Below the pieces are notes generated by a model. It saw nothing but the letters and a program-made list of their open reading frames with translations. It did no database searches and was not told where the DNA came from. A stretch of DNA of 64,000 nt from Dactylonectria macrodidyma (Eukaryota > Ascomycota > Sordariomycetes > Hypocreales > Nectriaceae), in the NCBI GenBank assembly GCA_020744425.1, contig JAGMUV010000004.1, forward strand, positions 1,736,001 to 1,800,000, read 5' to 3'. The first letter of the stretch is position 1. Each line of letters opens with the position of its first letter. The position numbers and the translations under genes are program-made. Shown piece after piece: positions 23,788 to 35,849 of the stretch.

Positions 23788-24640
23788 CGTGAAGAGGCTC
23801 GGATGGATCTCTTTGGTTGTCAGGACTGTTGTTGTAATGAGAGTAGCCTGGCGAGCTGAGAAGGCACATTTGTCTTCGAGTGAATGCACGACGGTATATA
23901 TAGTGCTCGTCTAATACAATTCGAAGATCCCACGAGGAGTTATCACTGCAATCAAGCTGGCCTCCCTCACGCAGCCGCACTCGCCAACATCTTGCAACCC
24001 GCGCAGGCGGCCGCCCCTAGAGCCAGAAGCGCCCAAAGTCCCAAAGGAATAGACGAGCCATAGTGCGATCCTTTGCTATATCCAGCGACCGAAAGCAGCC
24101 GTAGGATTTTGGACCTTTGGAGGTTTTGTCTCGGACCCAAATCAAATACGAGCGTGTTAAATGATTCGAGCGAATTATCGCCATGGATGGATCCCACGTG
24201 CTGGGCTCGGGCCATTATCGAAAATGCACCAGGTATTTAAAAGTAGGCTTAAACACAATCAGCCCTACTAGCCGGGCCATGATCCTCCCGGTACCTCCAC
24301 AGGGGTCTTTAGTATCAAGTGAGGTAGCTGTGCCTTGTATGAGCCAGGGCTATATTTGTTCGGTTCGCCCCGGGTCGCTGAGTGCGCGAGCTGGAGAAGG
24401 ATTCTTCTGTGGGGCCACCATTCACTTTGAAACAATGCGAGCAAGCACCCATCGTGTAGCTGACAGGTCGAGCCAATGATGGCTGTTTGTTATGCGAGTC
24501 TAATGTAACAAACATTCTGTTTATGGACACAAGTTAGAAGGTTTGGGCCTTTGTCGTGCGAAACAGAAATGTGTCAACTCACTATTACGTATGGCCAAGC
24601 TCGGCCATCACATCGACTCGCCCATTCTCGGTGGACGACA

Positions 24641-24928
24641 CTACACGACCATCGCAGCAACAATCATCGTACATGTATTTCCCGTCCAGCGTGCCCTAGG
24701 TCTTCCCTGCGATAGGCTGACAGGATTACAAATGTCAATTTGCGATGGTCCTGCATTGAGGAATCTCACCAAACCGCTATTCCACTTCCACGTACCAACA
24801 CAGCTTAGGGGACCAGCAAAATCAGCTGCTTTCTTCCAATCGCTTACTTCATTACCATTACTACCACGTTGCCCCATGTTTTGATACCAACTTCGAGCTA
24901 GATGCTGCAGCTGGCGTTCTGACAACAT
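24641..24928 (-). pseudogene. Relic related to the secreted Cys-rich protein
   Basis: A short open stretch reads GNEVSDWKKAADFAG, with nine of fifteen residues identical to GSEVEDWKNAAKFNG in the neighbouring 694-residue secreted protein and a similar Gly-rich approach. No start, stop or flanking homology could be followed with confidence. I interpret it as the remains of a tandem duplicate. The rest of the 23788-25693 interval shows no gene. Confidence 0.4.
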
Positions 24929-25693
24929 AGGACACCGATGGGGAGGCTGAAATTATACGCAGACGGCCGCAATGGACCTAGTGCTTCTTTTCAGCGTCTT
25001 CATTCCACTTGTTCAATCACAAAAGCGCCCTGTAGAGGAGCGTTAGGGCATCGAACTTGGGTCACAAACGACGATGCATCTGCACGGCGCCTTTTTTTTT
25101 TCCAAAACGACGATGATGCAATAGTCAAGTCCAGAAAACTTCAAACCAGGAGATTTCATGTCGACTTGGTCAAAGCGGAAGTAGAAATCCTAAGCATTTT
25201 TGAAGCCACTAGGTTGTCCCTAAATCAGTTTCACATGCCCTCGCTACTTGCTGACTAATTTCTCAAGCCTCACAGTCGGTGATATGTGCGCTGGAACGAG
25301 GGGTCTACCTAGATCTTCAAGGGCACTAGTGCTTGTCTAACGGGCTGTACGGCTGGATCCATGGGCCGAGATGTGATAGCCATCGACTACTTATGCAGAA
25401 ATGGTGTGCCAGCCAATCGTAGCTTCGTAAACAGGAAGCAGGCGGTGGTTAAGTAGTAGGCCGTTCAGCTGCGACGGTGTGGCTTGCTGGTCCGTCTGTG
25501 CTGCCTAAAATGTACTGCCACTTGTGATGTCTCAGTATCTATCTATCTGCACTTTCCCATGCACATAGATGCAAAGAGGCGACTTGATGCGACATGTACG
25601 CTGCCAGTCTATGAAACCATCATCCTCATCAGTTTACCGAATTCTCACCCGTGTCCCCATTGTACAGACCGAACCAATCCGTCCGTCCCAAAT

Positions 25694-26626
25694 ATGTCGT
25701 TAAGACAGAATATTATTTTCATCGGCATGGCACAAAGTGGCAAGAGTTCATTGGTTAAACAGATCCTACAGTATGCTGGTCAGGATGAGATGGCTCGCCG
25801 AGGCGAGAGACGCCGAGATGGGGGAGGCCGAGGAAACTTCTCCAAGACCCAGACCTGCTGCCAATACAACGTCGACGTCCCTTTGAGAACCCATCGACTG
25901 CTGCAAGTTGACGGCCCGGAAGATGCTTCGTGGCAAAATGGCGCCTATGTTGTTCCTGGAGAAGACTTCAAAATCGACGACGCCGATGAGTTTAAGCTGC
26001 GCCACGTCATTGAGGATTCTGGAGAGTACTTACAATTGCGGCTCATCGACACGCTCGGCTTGAGTGACTCGAGAGACATCGGAGATTCAAATTCGGAGAT
26101 GCAGGGCACTGACGAGCGCTACAAGATGAGAATTCTTCTTACCCTCCAGGAGGTTGAAGACGTGCACGCGATATGCTTCGTCGTCCAGCGCTACACGCAT
26201 TATGGACCCGACTTCCAACAGATGGTGCGGAGAATGGTCTCATTGTTAGTCTCGGTTCGATCAACAGCATTGAATCTGCAATACCACGTCATGCATACCC
26301 ACGTTGGTGTGGACGATCCAGCCTCCGACATGTGTCAAATCCGGCAACGCGAGTTCGATCGGTTCGGTCCTGCTGGCGCTATTCACCATTTCGTCAACAA
26401 CTTTCCACGCAGGAATTTTCCACTAGATGATTACTTTGCAAACAACGCTCTCTCCGGTTTCTTCAAATCTCTGGTGACGGAATCTTCTGTCAAGTTCTCG
26501 AATCTTCGCTATGCCAAGTCTCCCCAGGATGAGTGCAATGACCAAGCCTTAGTGAGAGCACTGGAGCGCACAAAGACTGAGTTCCATTCTAGAGTTGAGG
26601 AGTCACGTAAGAAGATGGCGGATTAG
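25694..26626 (+). CDS. AIG1-like P-loop GTPase
   Basis: Single exon, 310 residues, from the ATG at 25694 (an upstream in-frame ATG at 25484 would add an unrelated Cys-rich leader). The P-loop GMAQSGKSSL lies at residues 11-19, the Mg-binding DTLGLSDSRD motif follows about 110 residues later, and HTHVGVDDPASD sits where a guanine-specificity motif is expected, though it is not a canonical NKxD. The layout fits the AIG1/septin-related TRAFAC GTPases common in fungal accessory genomes. Function unknown. It is followed by an AT-rich block. A second, much larger GTPase lies at 48188-52012; the two are not close paralogues over their whole length. Confidence 0.75.
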   Translation: MSLRQNIIFIGMAQSGKSSLVKQILQYAGQDEMARRGERRRDGGGRGNFSKTQTCCQYNVDVPLRTHRLLQVDGPEDASWQNGAYVVPGEDFKIDDADEFKLRHVIEDSGEYLQLRLIDTLGLSDSRDIGDSNSEMQGTDERYKMRILLTLQEVEDVHAICFVVQRYTHYGPDFQQMVRRMVSLLVSVRSTALNLQYHVMHTHVGVDDPASDMCQIRQREFDRFGPAGAIHHFVNNFPRRNFPLDDYFANNALSGFFKSLVTESSVKFSNLRYAKSPQDECNDQALVRALERTKTEFHSRVEESRKKMAD

Positions 26627-27736
26627 AAACAGAACAGGCATCACCTTTTACAATTATAACTCAGACCTTGCTAAGAAATAAGTAAATAACTACTAATATA
26701 TAAATATTAACATATTAGAAGTAAGCCATTATTGATTTAGAAATTAAAAAATATCTAGGTTTTTTAAAATTCAATATTATTTAATTATAATACATATAGA
26801 TTTATATTACATATTTTCGAATAACACTATGAAGTGATTAACTAAAAAACTAATGTCAAAGAGATCAACTGCGACACCCTTAGCGATATCGAAGGTACTA
26901 GCAAACGACTGCCCAACGACTCGGACTACATAACCTCATCGGTTGCTAAGACATTCTCACGTAGAAGCAAGTGGCTAGACGAGGATTTGCAAGGCATTCA
27001 CTGGCGCAGGGAGGTCTACGAGAACCTCTTCAACAGCACCTTCACCTTCTACGCCACCAGCATGCTCAAACGTAAAAAAAGAGATTGACGCGCTGGAGAC
27101 AGCTGTAGTAGATCTTCAGGACGGTCTGGCGGTACAAGGTAGAGACTTTCGCGAAATGCCGATACGAGCAGGCCCGATGCGAGGCCCTCCCAGGTAGGCA
27201 ATAGCACCTCCAAGGTTGAGGAGATCACGTAGTTGGTCGAGCGTGGCTCGTTGATGTGACGCTCTAGCCGCTCTTCAAGGGCTTCTGCATCAAACACACC
27301 TTTCCTACGCCAGATGATACTCGGGATTTTATTAAAATCTACGATGAGAACATCGGAAAGCTGTTGTAATTACTCTCTTTGTTCAGGTAACGACAAAAAA
27401 TTATGTTAGCCAGAGCCGCTTTCCCAGTAGCCTCTACGTTGGGCTCATTCACCTTCGAGACGGATTAAGTAGACTGTTGAGCAAGTATTGATTGGACAGC
27501 ATAGCATTTCGTCGCTGCTCAATAACAGCGTGTGAGATCCATCCCTTCAGTAATATATTCCTGAAAACTAGGGTTCCTTTAGGCCTTGGCGTGACAGATA
27601 TTCCAGGCAGAGCAGATGCCATATGTTGAATCATCAACAGCCCCAAAACCAAACATAAGAATACAAAACTATATGCATTGTACAAAATCATCATTGTGTT
27701 CGCATCACCATCTCTCGAATCCCTCGCCCTCAGCCA
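26627..27736. other. AT-rich spacer with a coding relic
   Basis: From about 26640 to 26840 the sequence is almost entirely A and T. Between about 26868 and 27085 a plus-strand frame stays open (SKWLDEDLQGIHWRREVYEN) and then continues in another frame with a helical KEIDALETAVVDLQDGL stretch. This looks like the remains of a gene I cannot identify. Nothing else is supported up to the next gene. Confidence 0.35.
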
Positions 27737-29317
27737 TCACGTCGGGCTCCCAGCTAGGTCGGCAAAATCCACGACCGTGTACATGGGCTGCAGCACCTCC
27801 AGCTTCTCCCTCAGATATTCGCGCTGCTGCTTCTGAGTGCGGTCAAAGTTGAACAGAAACTTGACCAGGAAAACGAAATCTTCCATTCTCGCCCGGGCGT
27901 CTTCTTGGCTCTGCCCTGGTCCCTGCGGCAGGGCCAAGACGTCGGCGATAGTGGAAGTGATCTCAAAGAGCTTGTGCATAATGCCGCTTCCGTGGATCCC
28001 AATGGACGCAACGCTGTCGAGACGGTTCACGAGGCTGCGAAGCTGAGCCGATAGTCGCTCCACCGGGAAATGGAGTGAAAGGCCTTGATGAGTAGTTTGG
28101 GGCGGAGCGGACCGAAGAAGCCCTTGCGAGAGCGCAAGCTGCCACACCAGAGTCCGCATCCACAGTCTAGTCACAAAGAGATCGGCGTGTTGGATCTCAG
28201 TCAGAGTTCCGCGGCCACTCGCACTCAGGGCTCGCTCAGCCTCGGCAGCATTAATCTCGTCCTGGTCCAGCTGTGCCTGCTTGCTCTCGATCCACTGCGC
28301 CGTCATAGTAGGAGCGGGAAGACCTGGGTCCTGCTGCGCGTTCCAGTGCGCGAGAAATGCGTCGTCAATGATGTAGAATAACTGAATGAGCCGACTGAAG
28401 CCAAGATCCACGTGCGGCGGGATGCTTGGATCTGTATAAGGGAAACCGGTTCTGAGGGGCGGCAATATGCTTCTTTTTCCAGATACAATAGTCATGAAGC
28501 GTTCGTGAATAAAGGCCTCCCAGTATAATCTTTGGCGGCGGCAGATGTCACTTTTGTCAGCGCCGCATTCTCCATTGAGCAGCTGGGTATTGAGAGTCTC
28601 AACCATGCCGATGGCTTCTCGGAGGATGGAGAAGCACCGGTCGATGCACTTGAAGGCCATCATAGAGATTTCGAGGAAAATGCAAGTGACTGCGCGCTTA
28701 ACCGTAATGCTCAGCTCGCCCACCACGCCGTCGTGCACAATGCCAGCGAGGTCAGCCTGGCGATGAGACGTCATGGCGTGGTGCATAAGGTCCGTCATCT
28801 GGGCCGCAGTCTCGCCGCGCACTACCCACGAGGTGTGCGTCAGGTTGATGGTGACGGCGGCAAAGGAATAGACGAGGGCGGCGTCTTGGTGGCTGACGTG
28901 CATGTTTTCGATGGCGACGCGCATCTCAGCGGGCGATATGACGGGGTTGAAGGGGTAAACAACTCGCTCAAAGTCGTCTACCAAGCCCATGAAGAAGTCG
29001 ACGGGGTAGTCGGAGGAGTAGGGCGATGAGGCCGAGTCGAAGCGGGAGTCTCCACCAGTTGAAGGCGGCGATACATCCGATGGACTCGTCGTCTTTGCCT
29101 TGTCTCGCAGCTGCGCAACCAATCGTCCGCGCACAGCAGGCTTCCGCTTAGTCGGGGCCGTGGAAAACTCGCATGCCAGGTTCAGGTGCTCGCACTGAGA
29201 GCAAGGATTGGAACCGTTGCACCGCACCTTTCTGAAGCGGCAGCCGTTGCAGGCGCGTGAGGTCCGGCCCGTCATCTGTGTAGTAGGCGCGGCTGATGCT
29301 GTTGACGATGCCATCAT
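27737..29317 (-). CDS. Zn2Cys6 transcription factor
   Basis: Single uninterrupted exon of 526 residues. The zinc cluster lies at residues 23-49 with six cysteines in CX2CX6CX5CX2CX6C spacing (RACNGCRFRKVRCNGSNPC). It is followed by a Ser/Pro-rich linker and a fungal regulatory domain with YPFNPVI, DAALVYSFAAVTINL and YWEAFIHERFM. That sequence style resembles MalR/AmyR-type regulators of carbohydrate genes, but no target can be named. There is no partner gene within 2 kb upstream. Confidence 0.88.
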   Translation of the reverse strand: MMASSTASAAPTTQMTGRTSRACNGCRFRKVRCNGSNPCSQCEHLNLACEFSTAPTKRKPAVRGRLVAQLRDKAKTTSPSDVSPPSTGGDSRFDSASSPYSSDYPVDFFMGLVDDFERVVYPFNPVISPAEMRVAIENMHVSHQDAALVYSFAAVTINLTHTSWVVRGETAAQMTDLMHHAMTSHRQADLAGIVHDGVVGELSITVKRAVTCIFLEISMMAFKCIDRCFSILREAIGMVETLNTQLLNGECGADKSDICRRQRLYWEAFIHERFMTIVSGKRSILPPLRTGFPYTDPSIPPHVDLGFSRLIQLFYIIDDAFLAHWNAQQDPGLPAPTMTAQWIESKQAQLDQDEINAAEAERALSASGRGTLTEIQHADLFVTRLWMRTLVWQLALSQGLLRSAPPQTTHQGLSLHFPVERLSAQLRSLVNRLDSVASIGIHGSGIMHKLFEITSTIADVLALPQGPGQSQEDARARMEDFVFLVKFLFNFDRTQKQQREYLREKLEVLQPMYTVVDFADLAGSPT

Positions 29318-31480
29318 GTTTTGTCTTGTCTCTGGCTCGTTCTGCTTCTCTCGCGCCCTGTCCTTCTGCCACTGGACTGTTGTTGGCCTGACTACCCGTC
29401 GGAGGGGAGGGGACTAGGATCTCAACTCCCTCTACTAGCTCGTCATCCCCGGATATCAAATCACTGGCCTTCTCCCGGAGCGACGAGCAGCTATTCCTCG
29501 GGCGTCGGCAATGGATTATGGGTCACTCAATGCTGGGAAACAAAGGTGGGATGCAGAGGGAGCATCCTGGAAAGTGTGGAGAAGAAGTGACATGTGCAGG
29601 ACACTTGCTGCGGAGGCGAGGTTGGCACTAATCCCAACTGGCCAATAAGCATTCATCATACGAGGGGTTCGTGCATATGCCGCCTTTAGACTCCAGGGTA
29701 GGCTGATCTGCAATTAGGGTGTCAAGGGCTGCATCCACATGATCAGGCACGAGAGTAATTAAGTTACATTTTGACATGGGCGACTCCAATAATTTTTAAG
29801 CTAAGAGCTCAGATCCGGATTTTTACACATATCACACCCAATTCAGTCAGTGTTGGTGTGGTATTAATACATCATGGTCTGTTTAGCTTTTGTCACATTG
29901 AGTAGAGGCGACTGAGCACGAACCCATAAATTGTCTCATTCGTTCATTCATGAGACGACAACATCCGGAGGATATTACACGCTATCAGATCACATCTAAC
30001 GATAATTAAGAAGGAACTCCGCGAATAAATCTCAACATTCGAGTAAGTCGCGAACCGTATGTTGTCGACAGCGACTCATGCGGAGTGGCGATGGTGAGAC
30101 CCTGGTAGGTGAAGGTGAGACACGGACCACCACACAGCGGTAACAATTTTCACGGATCAAATCCCCTCTACCAGACCACAGACCAGAGTCGGGCACTGAC
30201 TGGGGGAGCACAATGCGCAGGAACGCTCTCTAATGAAGCCGCCTCGAACGAGGACTATTGAGCACGTAAGTTGAGGCACCTGTTCATCTGTCGAGATCGA
30301 AGCACCGCAGGCCAAGCTACCATAGCAGTCCCCCATGCAGATATTTATCTCCAATCGATAATCCGGCCCACCTTCCGAATTCATCCTCCATCAGCATCTG
30401 CAGTCCGAAACGGGCCAAGAAACGTCCCGATGCAACCAACTAACAGGCCGACACCGGCTGCACGAACCCCCGGCAGCTATCTGCCGACGTGAAGAATCGA
30501 CCTGTCAGATGAGCCTTCGACGGCACAAATCGGAATTCTAGAATGCCTCGCTTCCAGGTAGCGTGGCTTCATTGCAACTGGTGACTGGTTCATAACTCGG
30601 AAATGAATTGCACCTCGATGCGATCTAGTTCTCGCGAGGTCCATCGTGGTGGCTAGGCTGTTTTAGGCAGTTTATGCCGGATCTCACGGCAAAACGGCTG
30701 ATGGAGATCCACCAAGTTCCTGCATTAGGGAAGCCTGCAAGAGGTAGTCAATGCCGACTCACGCCATTCATTGCACATGGCACCTCACCTGGGCACATGG
30801 TTGGGGGTGATTGGTGGCCGACGATGAACCATTCATCTCTAGATGTGTCGGAGTGCCCATCTTGACCCTCCAGACGTGAGCATGCACCAGTGGTTCTATC
30901 GTTGAGATGCTGTTTTCTCTTGACCTCCTAAACACCATGAGCTTGGCGAGGCCCGAGAACAAACAACGAGTCACGAATAAAACTAAAAACAGGCTCAGGT
31001 TCGATATAGCTACCAGGGTCCATGAGTTATTCCCTTTCCATCCCTCCACGAACGAACCGCCTCCACCTCCAAAGGGCCGACCCGTGCGATGCTAGTTTTT
31101 GTTCGCGATTTCGGAACCACCTAGGCCCGTTTTAGACAACGACACCGGGCCATGGAGCATTCTTTTGTCGCAGCTCGTGCTAGTATCGGTTTTCTGTTAA
31201 TAATAGTATTGGACAGAAGGGAAAAAGAAGTATCAGATGGGAAAAGAGAAAACCGGTCCCCCCCCTTTTTTGACGGGTCTTCGGTGGTTAAAGATACATG
31301 CTCGTCCGCTTTTTTTCGTCTACGGCTGTGACGATCGTCCTAGCATCAATATAACAAATCTTGATCGTTTGCTGCAGTTCGACCTACCCGCACTGATCTC
31401 GGTCCACCTGTGGGTCAAAGACTTGACAAAGAAAAAAAAGAAAGACCCTTGACAGCACAGCCACATACCGGGGCATCGAA
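29318..31480. other. Large intergenic region, 2.2 kb
   Basis: This is the shared upstream region of the Zn2Cys6 factor (minus) and the arrestin-like gene (plus). No open frame longer than about 90 codons has protein-like composition, and I see no repeat or RNA gene. A pyrimidine tract (C run followed by T run) lies near 31259-31270. Confidence 0.4.
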
Positions 31481-32650
31481 ATGTCGACGCTTGGGAGGTT
31501 TCTGAGCAAGCCCTTCAGCGGGCGAGAGCGCTCCTCGGCTGTGTCGCTCGACTGGACCATCGACAACCCATCCAACGCCGTCCCGGGCTCGCTCGTGTCG
31601 GGCTCCGTGGTTCTGACCGTCCTCCAGGACTCCGTCGAGATCGACGGCTTCACGGCCGTTCTGCGTTCGCATACGACGCAGAAGCAGCCCTTTCGGAAAC
31701 ATTGCACGAGTTGCAAGAACCAACATGTCAAGATGCAAGATTGGAGCTTTATAGCGGAGTCGACTACATTCCCGCGGGGCAATCACCCGTTTCCCTTTTC
31801 TGCACTCATAGGAGGTCATCTCCCCCCTTCAATGGATACTTCGCTATACACCGTCTCGTATGAGTTCGAGGCCCAGATCAACCTCAAGCAAAAAGGAAAA
31901 CCCAAGGACCCCAGTAACGTCATTTTTCAACGCGAGCTCTGCATCAAGCCTTCACTATCCGGACCCAACCTGCCGCGCAACAAGAGCTACCTCTTCGCCT
32001 CGACGGGCATCCAGATCGCCGCGCAGTTCGAGCCCGTCATACGGCCGCAGGCCGTCAACCAGGTTTCTATTAAAATTGGCGGCCTCGCAAGTATCCCGAG
32101 TATCGGAGGCAGCGGAGAGAAGGCTCACATCTGGCGCCTCAGCAAAGCTGCGTGGAGTTTTGACGAGAACACGAAAGCCGTTGCTGAAGCCTGCGAGGAG
32201 CATGCCCGCGGCCTTGGAAAGGCGGAGGAGAAGAGCGCAGTGCGGAGGAAGGTGCGGTCGCTATGTGGCAAGGACTTGTACGAGTGTTGGACATCCCAAG
32301 ATGAAGATGGAACAGTGGATATGGAGTTCAGCTACCGCGTTCGCCAGGACGGCCCCCTTAGCCGTCTTAAGTACACCAGCGATGCGAAATCGCCTGACGG
32401 CTCCAGAGTATTGCACTCGCTCATGATCGAGCTCATCCTCGTCAAAGACATCTTCCCCGAGGGCCGTCCGGACTTGGCGATTCGCACCGGCACCGCGAGA
32501 ATCCTGAGCTTGCCGTATCGAGTCCTGCTAGCCGACGAGTCCGGGTCGACGCCGACGTGGGATGCCGAGATCCCGCCTTCTTACCAAGACGTCTTCATAC
32601 ACCCGCCGACGTACAAGGAGGATGTGCAGTCGACGATTTTGGATTTTTAA
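31481..32650 (+). CDS. Arrestin-like ubiquitin-ligase adaptor (LDB19/ART type)
   Basis: Single exon, 389 residues. Alpha-arrestins link plasma-membrane transporters to the Rsp5/Nedd4 ubiquitin ligase. The N-terminal arrestin beta-sandwich is visible as VPGSLVSGSVVLTV and, further on, PFPFSALIGGHLPPSMDTS; a CTSCKNQHVKMQDWSF segment is characteristic of the LDB19-like arrestins. The C-terminal lobe ends with two PY motifs, PPSY (in EIPPSYQD) and PPTY (in HPPTYKED), the WW-domain docking sites expected of an Rsp5 adaptor. It lacks the long C-terminal extension of yeast Ldb19. Cytosolic, acting at membranes. Its transporter client is unknown. Confidence 0.85.
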   Translation: MSTLGRFLSKPFSGRERSSAVSLDWTIDNPSNAVPGSLVSGSVVLTVLQDSVEIDGFTAVLRSHTTQKQPFRKHCTSCKNQHVKMQDWSFIAESTTFPRGNHPFPFSALIGGHLPPSMDTSLYTVSYEFEAQINLKQKGKPKDPSNVIFQRELCIKPSLSGPNLPRNKSYLFASTGIQIAAQFEPVIRPQAVNQVSIKIGGLASIPSIGGSGEKAHIWRLSKAAWSFDENTKAVAEACEEHARGLGKAEEKSAVRRKVRSLCGKDLYECWTSQDEDGTVDMEFSYRVRQDGPLSRLKYTSDAKSPDGSRVLHSLMIELILVKDIFPEGRPDLAIRTGTARILSLPYRVLLADESGSTPTWDAEIPPSYQDVFIHPPTYKEDVQSTILDF

Positions 32651-33471
32651 TGCACTTTTTACGAGCCAGGTTTGCATTTAGAGTTTTGAGACTGGGAGAG
32701 CGTGTTATTTCATAGAAGGAGCCGGCGTTTCATTCATTCCAAAAGCACCTGGGTTCCTATTCTAATTAAATTACATACAAAGCCTCATAATATCAGTTTG
32801 ACAGAAATGAGACGGAGGTATCAAGCCTCGTGGGCTGTACCATATGGGATTTCGCCATCCATGATGTGCCGCTACGGAGCTAAGTGATACGGGTCCTGGG
32901 GTCGGCTGCTAATAAACCTATCTAGATTCAAGTTCTCCACCCTTAAAGAGCCGGAATAGCTTGATCTTTGGCAAATATTGAAGCATCAGGTGTTGGAAAT
33001 GCTTATATTGTGATGAAAACTGGGTTTTTTTTAGGCCTTTGTGCCAATTGCTGAGGCTGACAGCCAAAAACCTAGCCACATGATTTAAAACATGCGAATC
33101 TGCCTACAGGCCTGGTGAAAGGTTGCAGTAGTACCAGTGTAACCCTGATGATCATCGAGGGAGCCTCGGGCAGCCAAGGTCCGCTTCCAATTAACCTCAC
33201 GTGGACCCACACAGGCCCCCAAGTTAGCCGCCACTCGACTCAGCCTTGGAAGGACGGACAAGGTTGGCGATCCTTTGGGGTCTTACCTCAGCCAAGCGCT
33301 CTATAATTGGATGCTTGATAAGATGCTCAACTGAGGACAGAGTCCAACTTCGCCACTTGCTACCTAGGTCGTGTTTCAGACTATGAGAGCAATAACAACC
33401 CGCCCACCCCCGGCGCCTGATGCAGGCCTTCATGTAGACTCTCTCGACCCCATAGCCCTCAACTTGATACC
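32651..33471. other. Intergenic, 0.8 kb
   Basis: No gene. Contains copy D of the dispersed element at about 33021-33070. Confidence 0.4.
33021..33070 (-). repeat. Dispersed short element, copy D
   Basis: Shares CCTTTGTGCCAA and GACAGCC with the other copies, with an internal deletion, and is preceded by a T run (an A-rich end on the minus strand). Confidence 0.4.
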
Positions 33472-35773
33472 ATGTTGAGCCGCAAAACAAAGCAGAAGCT
33501 GCGCTGGTCCGCCTGGGGAGCCCAGTTCTGGGCCCTCCTCGGTTCTGTCGTGGCCTTTGCCGGCATGGTGATACTACTCGGGGTCTTCAACGGCAAGGAA
33601 GTCTTCACCTGGCACAGTGTCACGCTCAACACTATGGTCTCCATCCTCTCGCTGGCCATGAAAGCCAGTCTGATCTTTGTGCTTGCCGAGTGCATGGCGC
33701 AGTGGAAGTGGATTCTGTTCGCGGACCAAGCCCGACCACTCATGGACTTTGATCGCATCGATTGGGCGACTCGTGGTCCCCTCGGATGTGTGCGAGTCCT
33801 GTGGAAGACGAGGCGCGCGTAAGTCGAGCCAACACGAGACGTCTCTTTCGTCTCAACGGCAGATATTCATTCAGTGCTGATCAATGCGCAGGCTCTGCCT
33901 TCAGTTTGGCGCCGTATTGACTCTGCTCGCTATAGGCCTGGACCCCTTTGCTCAGCAGCTTGTGCAGTTGAGAAATGACTTGGTTTGGACGCCTGGCCCC
34001 GACGATTTCATCACCTTTAGCTCGCAGAGCGACGATGGAGGACCCCAGGCCATCAACTTTGCCGCCACGGGTTATACCAAGGGGAAAGCGATCACGACCC
34101 AGTTCACGTCGACAAACACAACGTTTGGGGACAATAACACGTCGAATTCTACGACATATCGAACTGCCTGGGAGAACACCGCTATCGATCCATCCATGGA
34201 ATCTTCTATGCTCTTTGGGCTCTCCCGGTCTCCCTCGGAAGCCGACCAGAGGGCGGTGGCTTTATGTCCAACCGGCAACTGTACATGGGAGCCCTTTGAG
34301 ACACTTGGTGTGTGCCACAGGTGCAACAACATTACATCCCAGCTGAAGCGTGAAAACGGGTTTGACAACATCATCACCTCCTACTCCGGAGTCGTTCAAA
34401 AGGGTCCCTTTCCGGCGACGGGATTTTACCTGCCCAACGGACACTTCATTGCCAACGTCGACGACTGCCCGCCTTACAATGGCCGGACCGCTGATTGCAA
34501 AACTAAGCTCGAGAACGCCACCGTTCAGTCCATGCCGGACTCGCGGCTCGCTATCACCGCCTTTGGCACCGGAAACCCCAACAAAACCAACTCGATGAAA
34601 GACATTGATACTCTCATCTGGTCAACTAGCGTTATCCATCCAAACGTGGACTGGCTCAACACCTCGAGCTTGTTCGAAGTGGATTGGGGCTCGGAAGGGT
34701 ACCCACTCCTCAACCCAAAGTACTGGCCCGACATCCCCATGCAAGCCACGGAATGCGCCGTATACTACTGCGTCAAAACAGTCAATGCCTCGGTCGAGGG
34801 AAACAAGCTTATAGAAAAGGTGGTCGAGGCCAAGACTGCCCGGCGGGACCCTGAGTCATGGGAGTACCGATCAGATAATGACGATGACATTTTCCCCGAA
34901 AATATACCACCCGCGGACGAGCGAGACAGCCTGGAGTTTAACAGAAATTACTCCGTCATTGAACGATCTTCTCTCAGCCTCAAATTTCCGGAAAGTGATA
35001 CGCGACGCAAGAACCAGGATTACGAGATCGCTCAAGCATCAGTCAAGTCCATCAGCGCATACGTTCAGAACATCTTCCTAGGCAAGCTTCCCAACATGGA
35101 TGAGGATCAGATACAGGTGCTGGCGAAGAAGAAGCTCGGCAAGAACGCCGTCGGCTTCAATAGCGCTGCCATCGGCCCCGGCACTGCCGGGGACTCGACG
35201 TCGTTGGGCATGGACGCGTATCCGCCGCGCCTGACGAGCATCTGGTCGTTTACCAAATTCAACATGACGAGCACATTCTACGCGCTAGCCACAAGCATGA
35301 CCAACGAGATCCGCACGTCGACATTTGGCCTAGGCGGGGAACCGTCTTATGACCAGGACAACGCGGGAGATATTTACTCGGCAAGGATAGAAGGACGAAT
35401 CGGGACTATGACGGTCGTCTACGACATCCGCTGGCCCTGGATCGCACTCCACGCCGCCATGATGCTCGCGGGCACCTTCTTTTTCCTCGTGACGCTATAT
35501 TACTCATGGACAAGCGACTCGGTACCGCTGTGGAAGGGCAGTTCCCTGGCGACGATCCGACACGGGTACCAGATCGGGGACATGTTTGAGGGGATAGATT
35601 CGGTGGAGGAGATGGAGGACAAAGCAAGGAAGGTGCAGATTCAGGTGCCACGGTGCGAATTTGACGAGTCATCGTGTATGCGGATGGGCGATTCGTCGAC
35701 GCTCGGTGGCTCGCATAGGGTTTCTGGGCAGTTTGAGAATAGTGGACGTGATATCCTGAGACCGCATGATTAA
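33472..35773 (+). CDS. DUF3176 membrane protein
   Basis: Exons 33472-33818 and 33892-35773 (73-bp intron, GTAAGT donor, GCGCAG acceptor); 742 residues. The order of features is typical of DUF3176: two N-terminal transmembrane segments (WALLGSVVAFAGMVILLGVF and the following helix), a QWKWILF motif, a third helix (LTLLAIGLDPFAQQLVQL), then a long extracytoplasmic domain with a CPTGNCTW motif and several N-glycosylation sites, and a final transmembrane helix (HAAMMLAGTFFFLVTLYYSW) before a charged cytoplasmic tail. The function of the family is unknown. Confidence 0.9.
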
Positions 35774-35849
35774 GAAGGTTTAATATTCTAGAGACTAGGT
35801 TGAATGATTCTGTATTTCTGCGTTTTCTCGTTTATTCTCCGTCTATGTA

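Noticed and set aside
28532..29029. 165-codon plus-strand open frame
   Set aside because: Antisense to the single-exon Zn2Cys6 factor; no motif.
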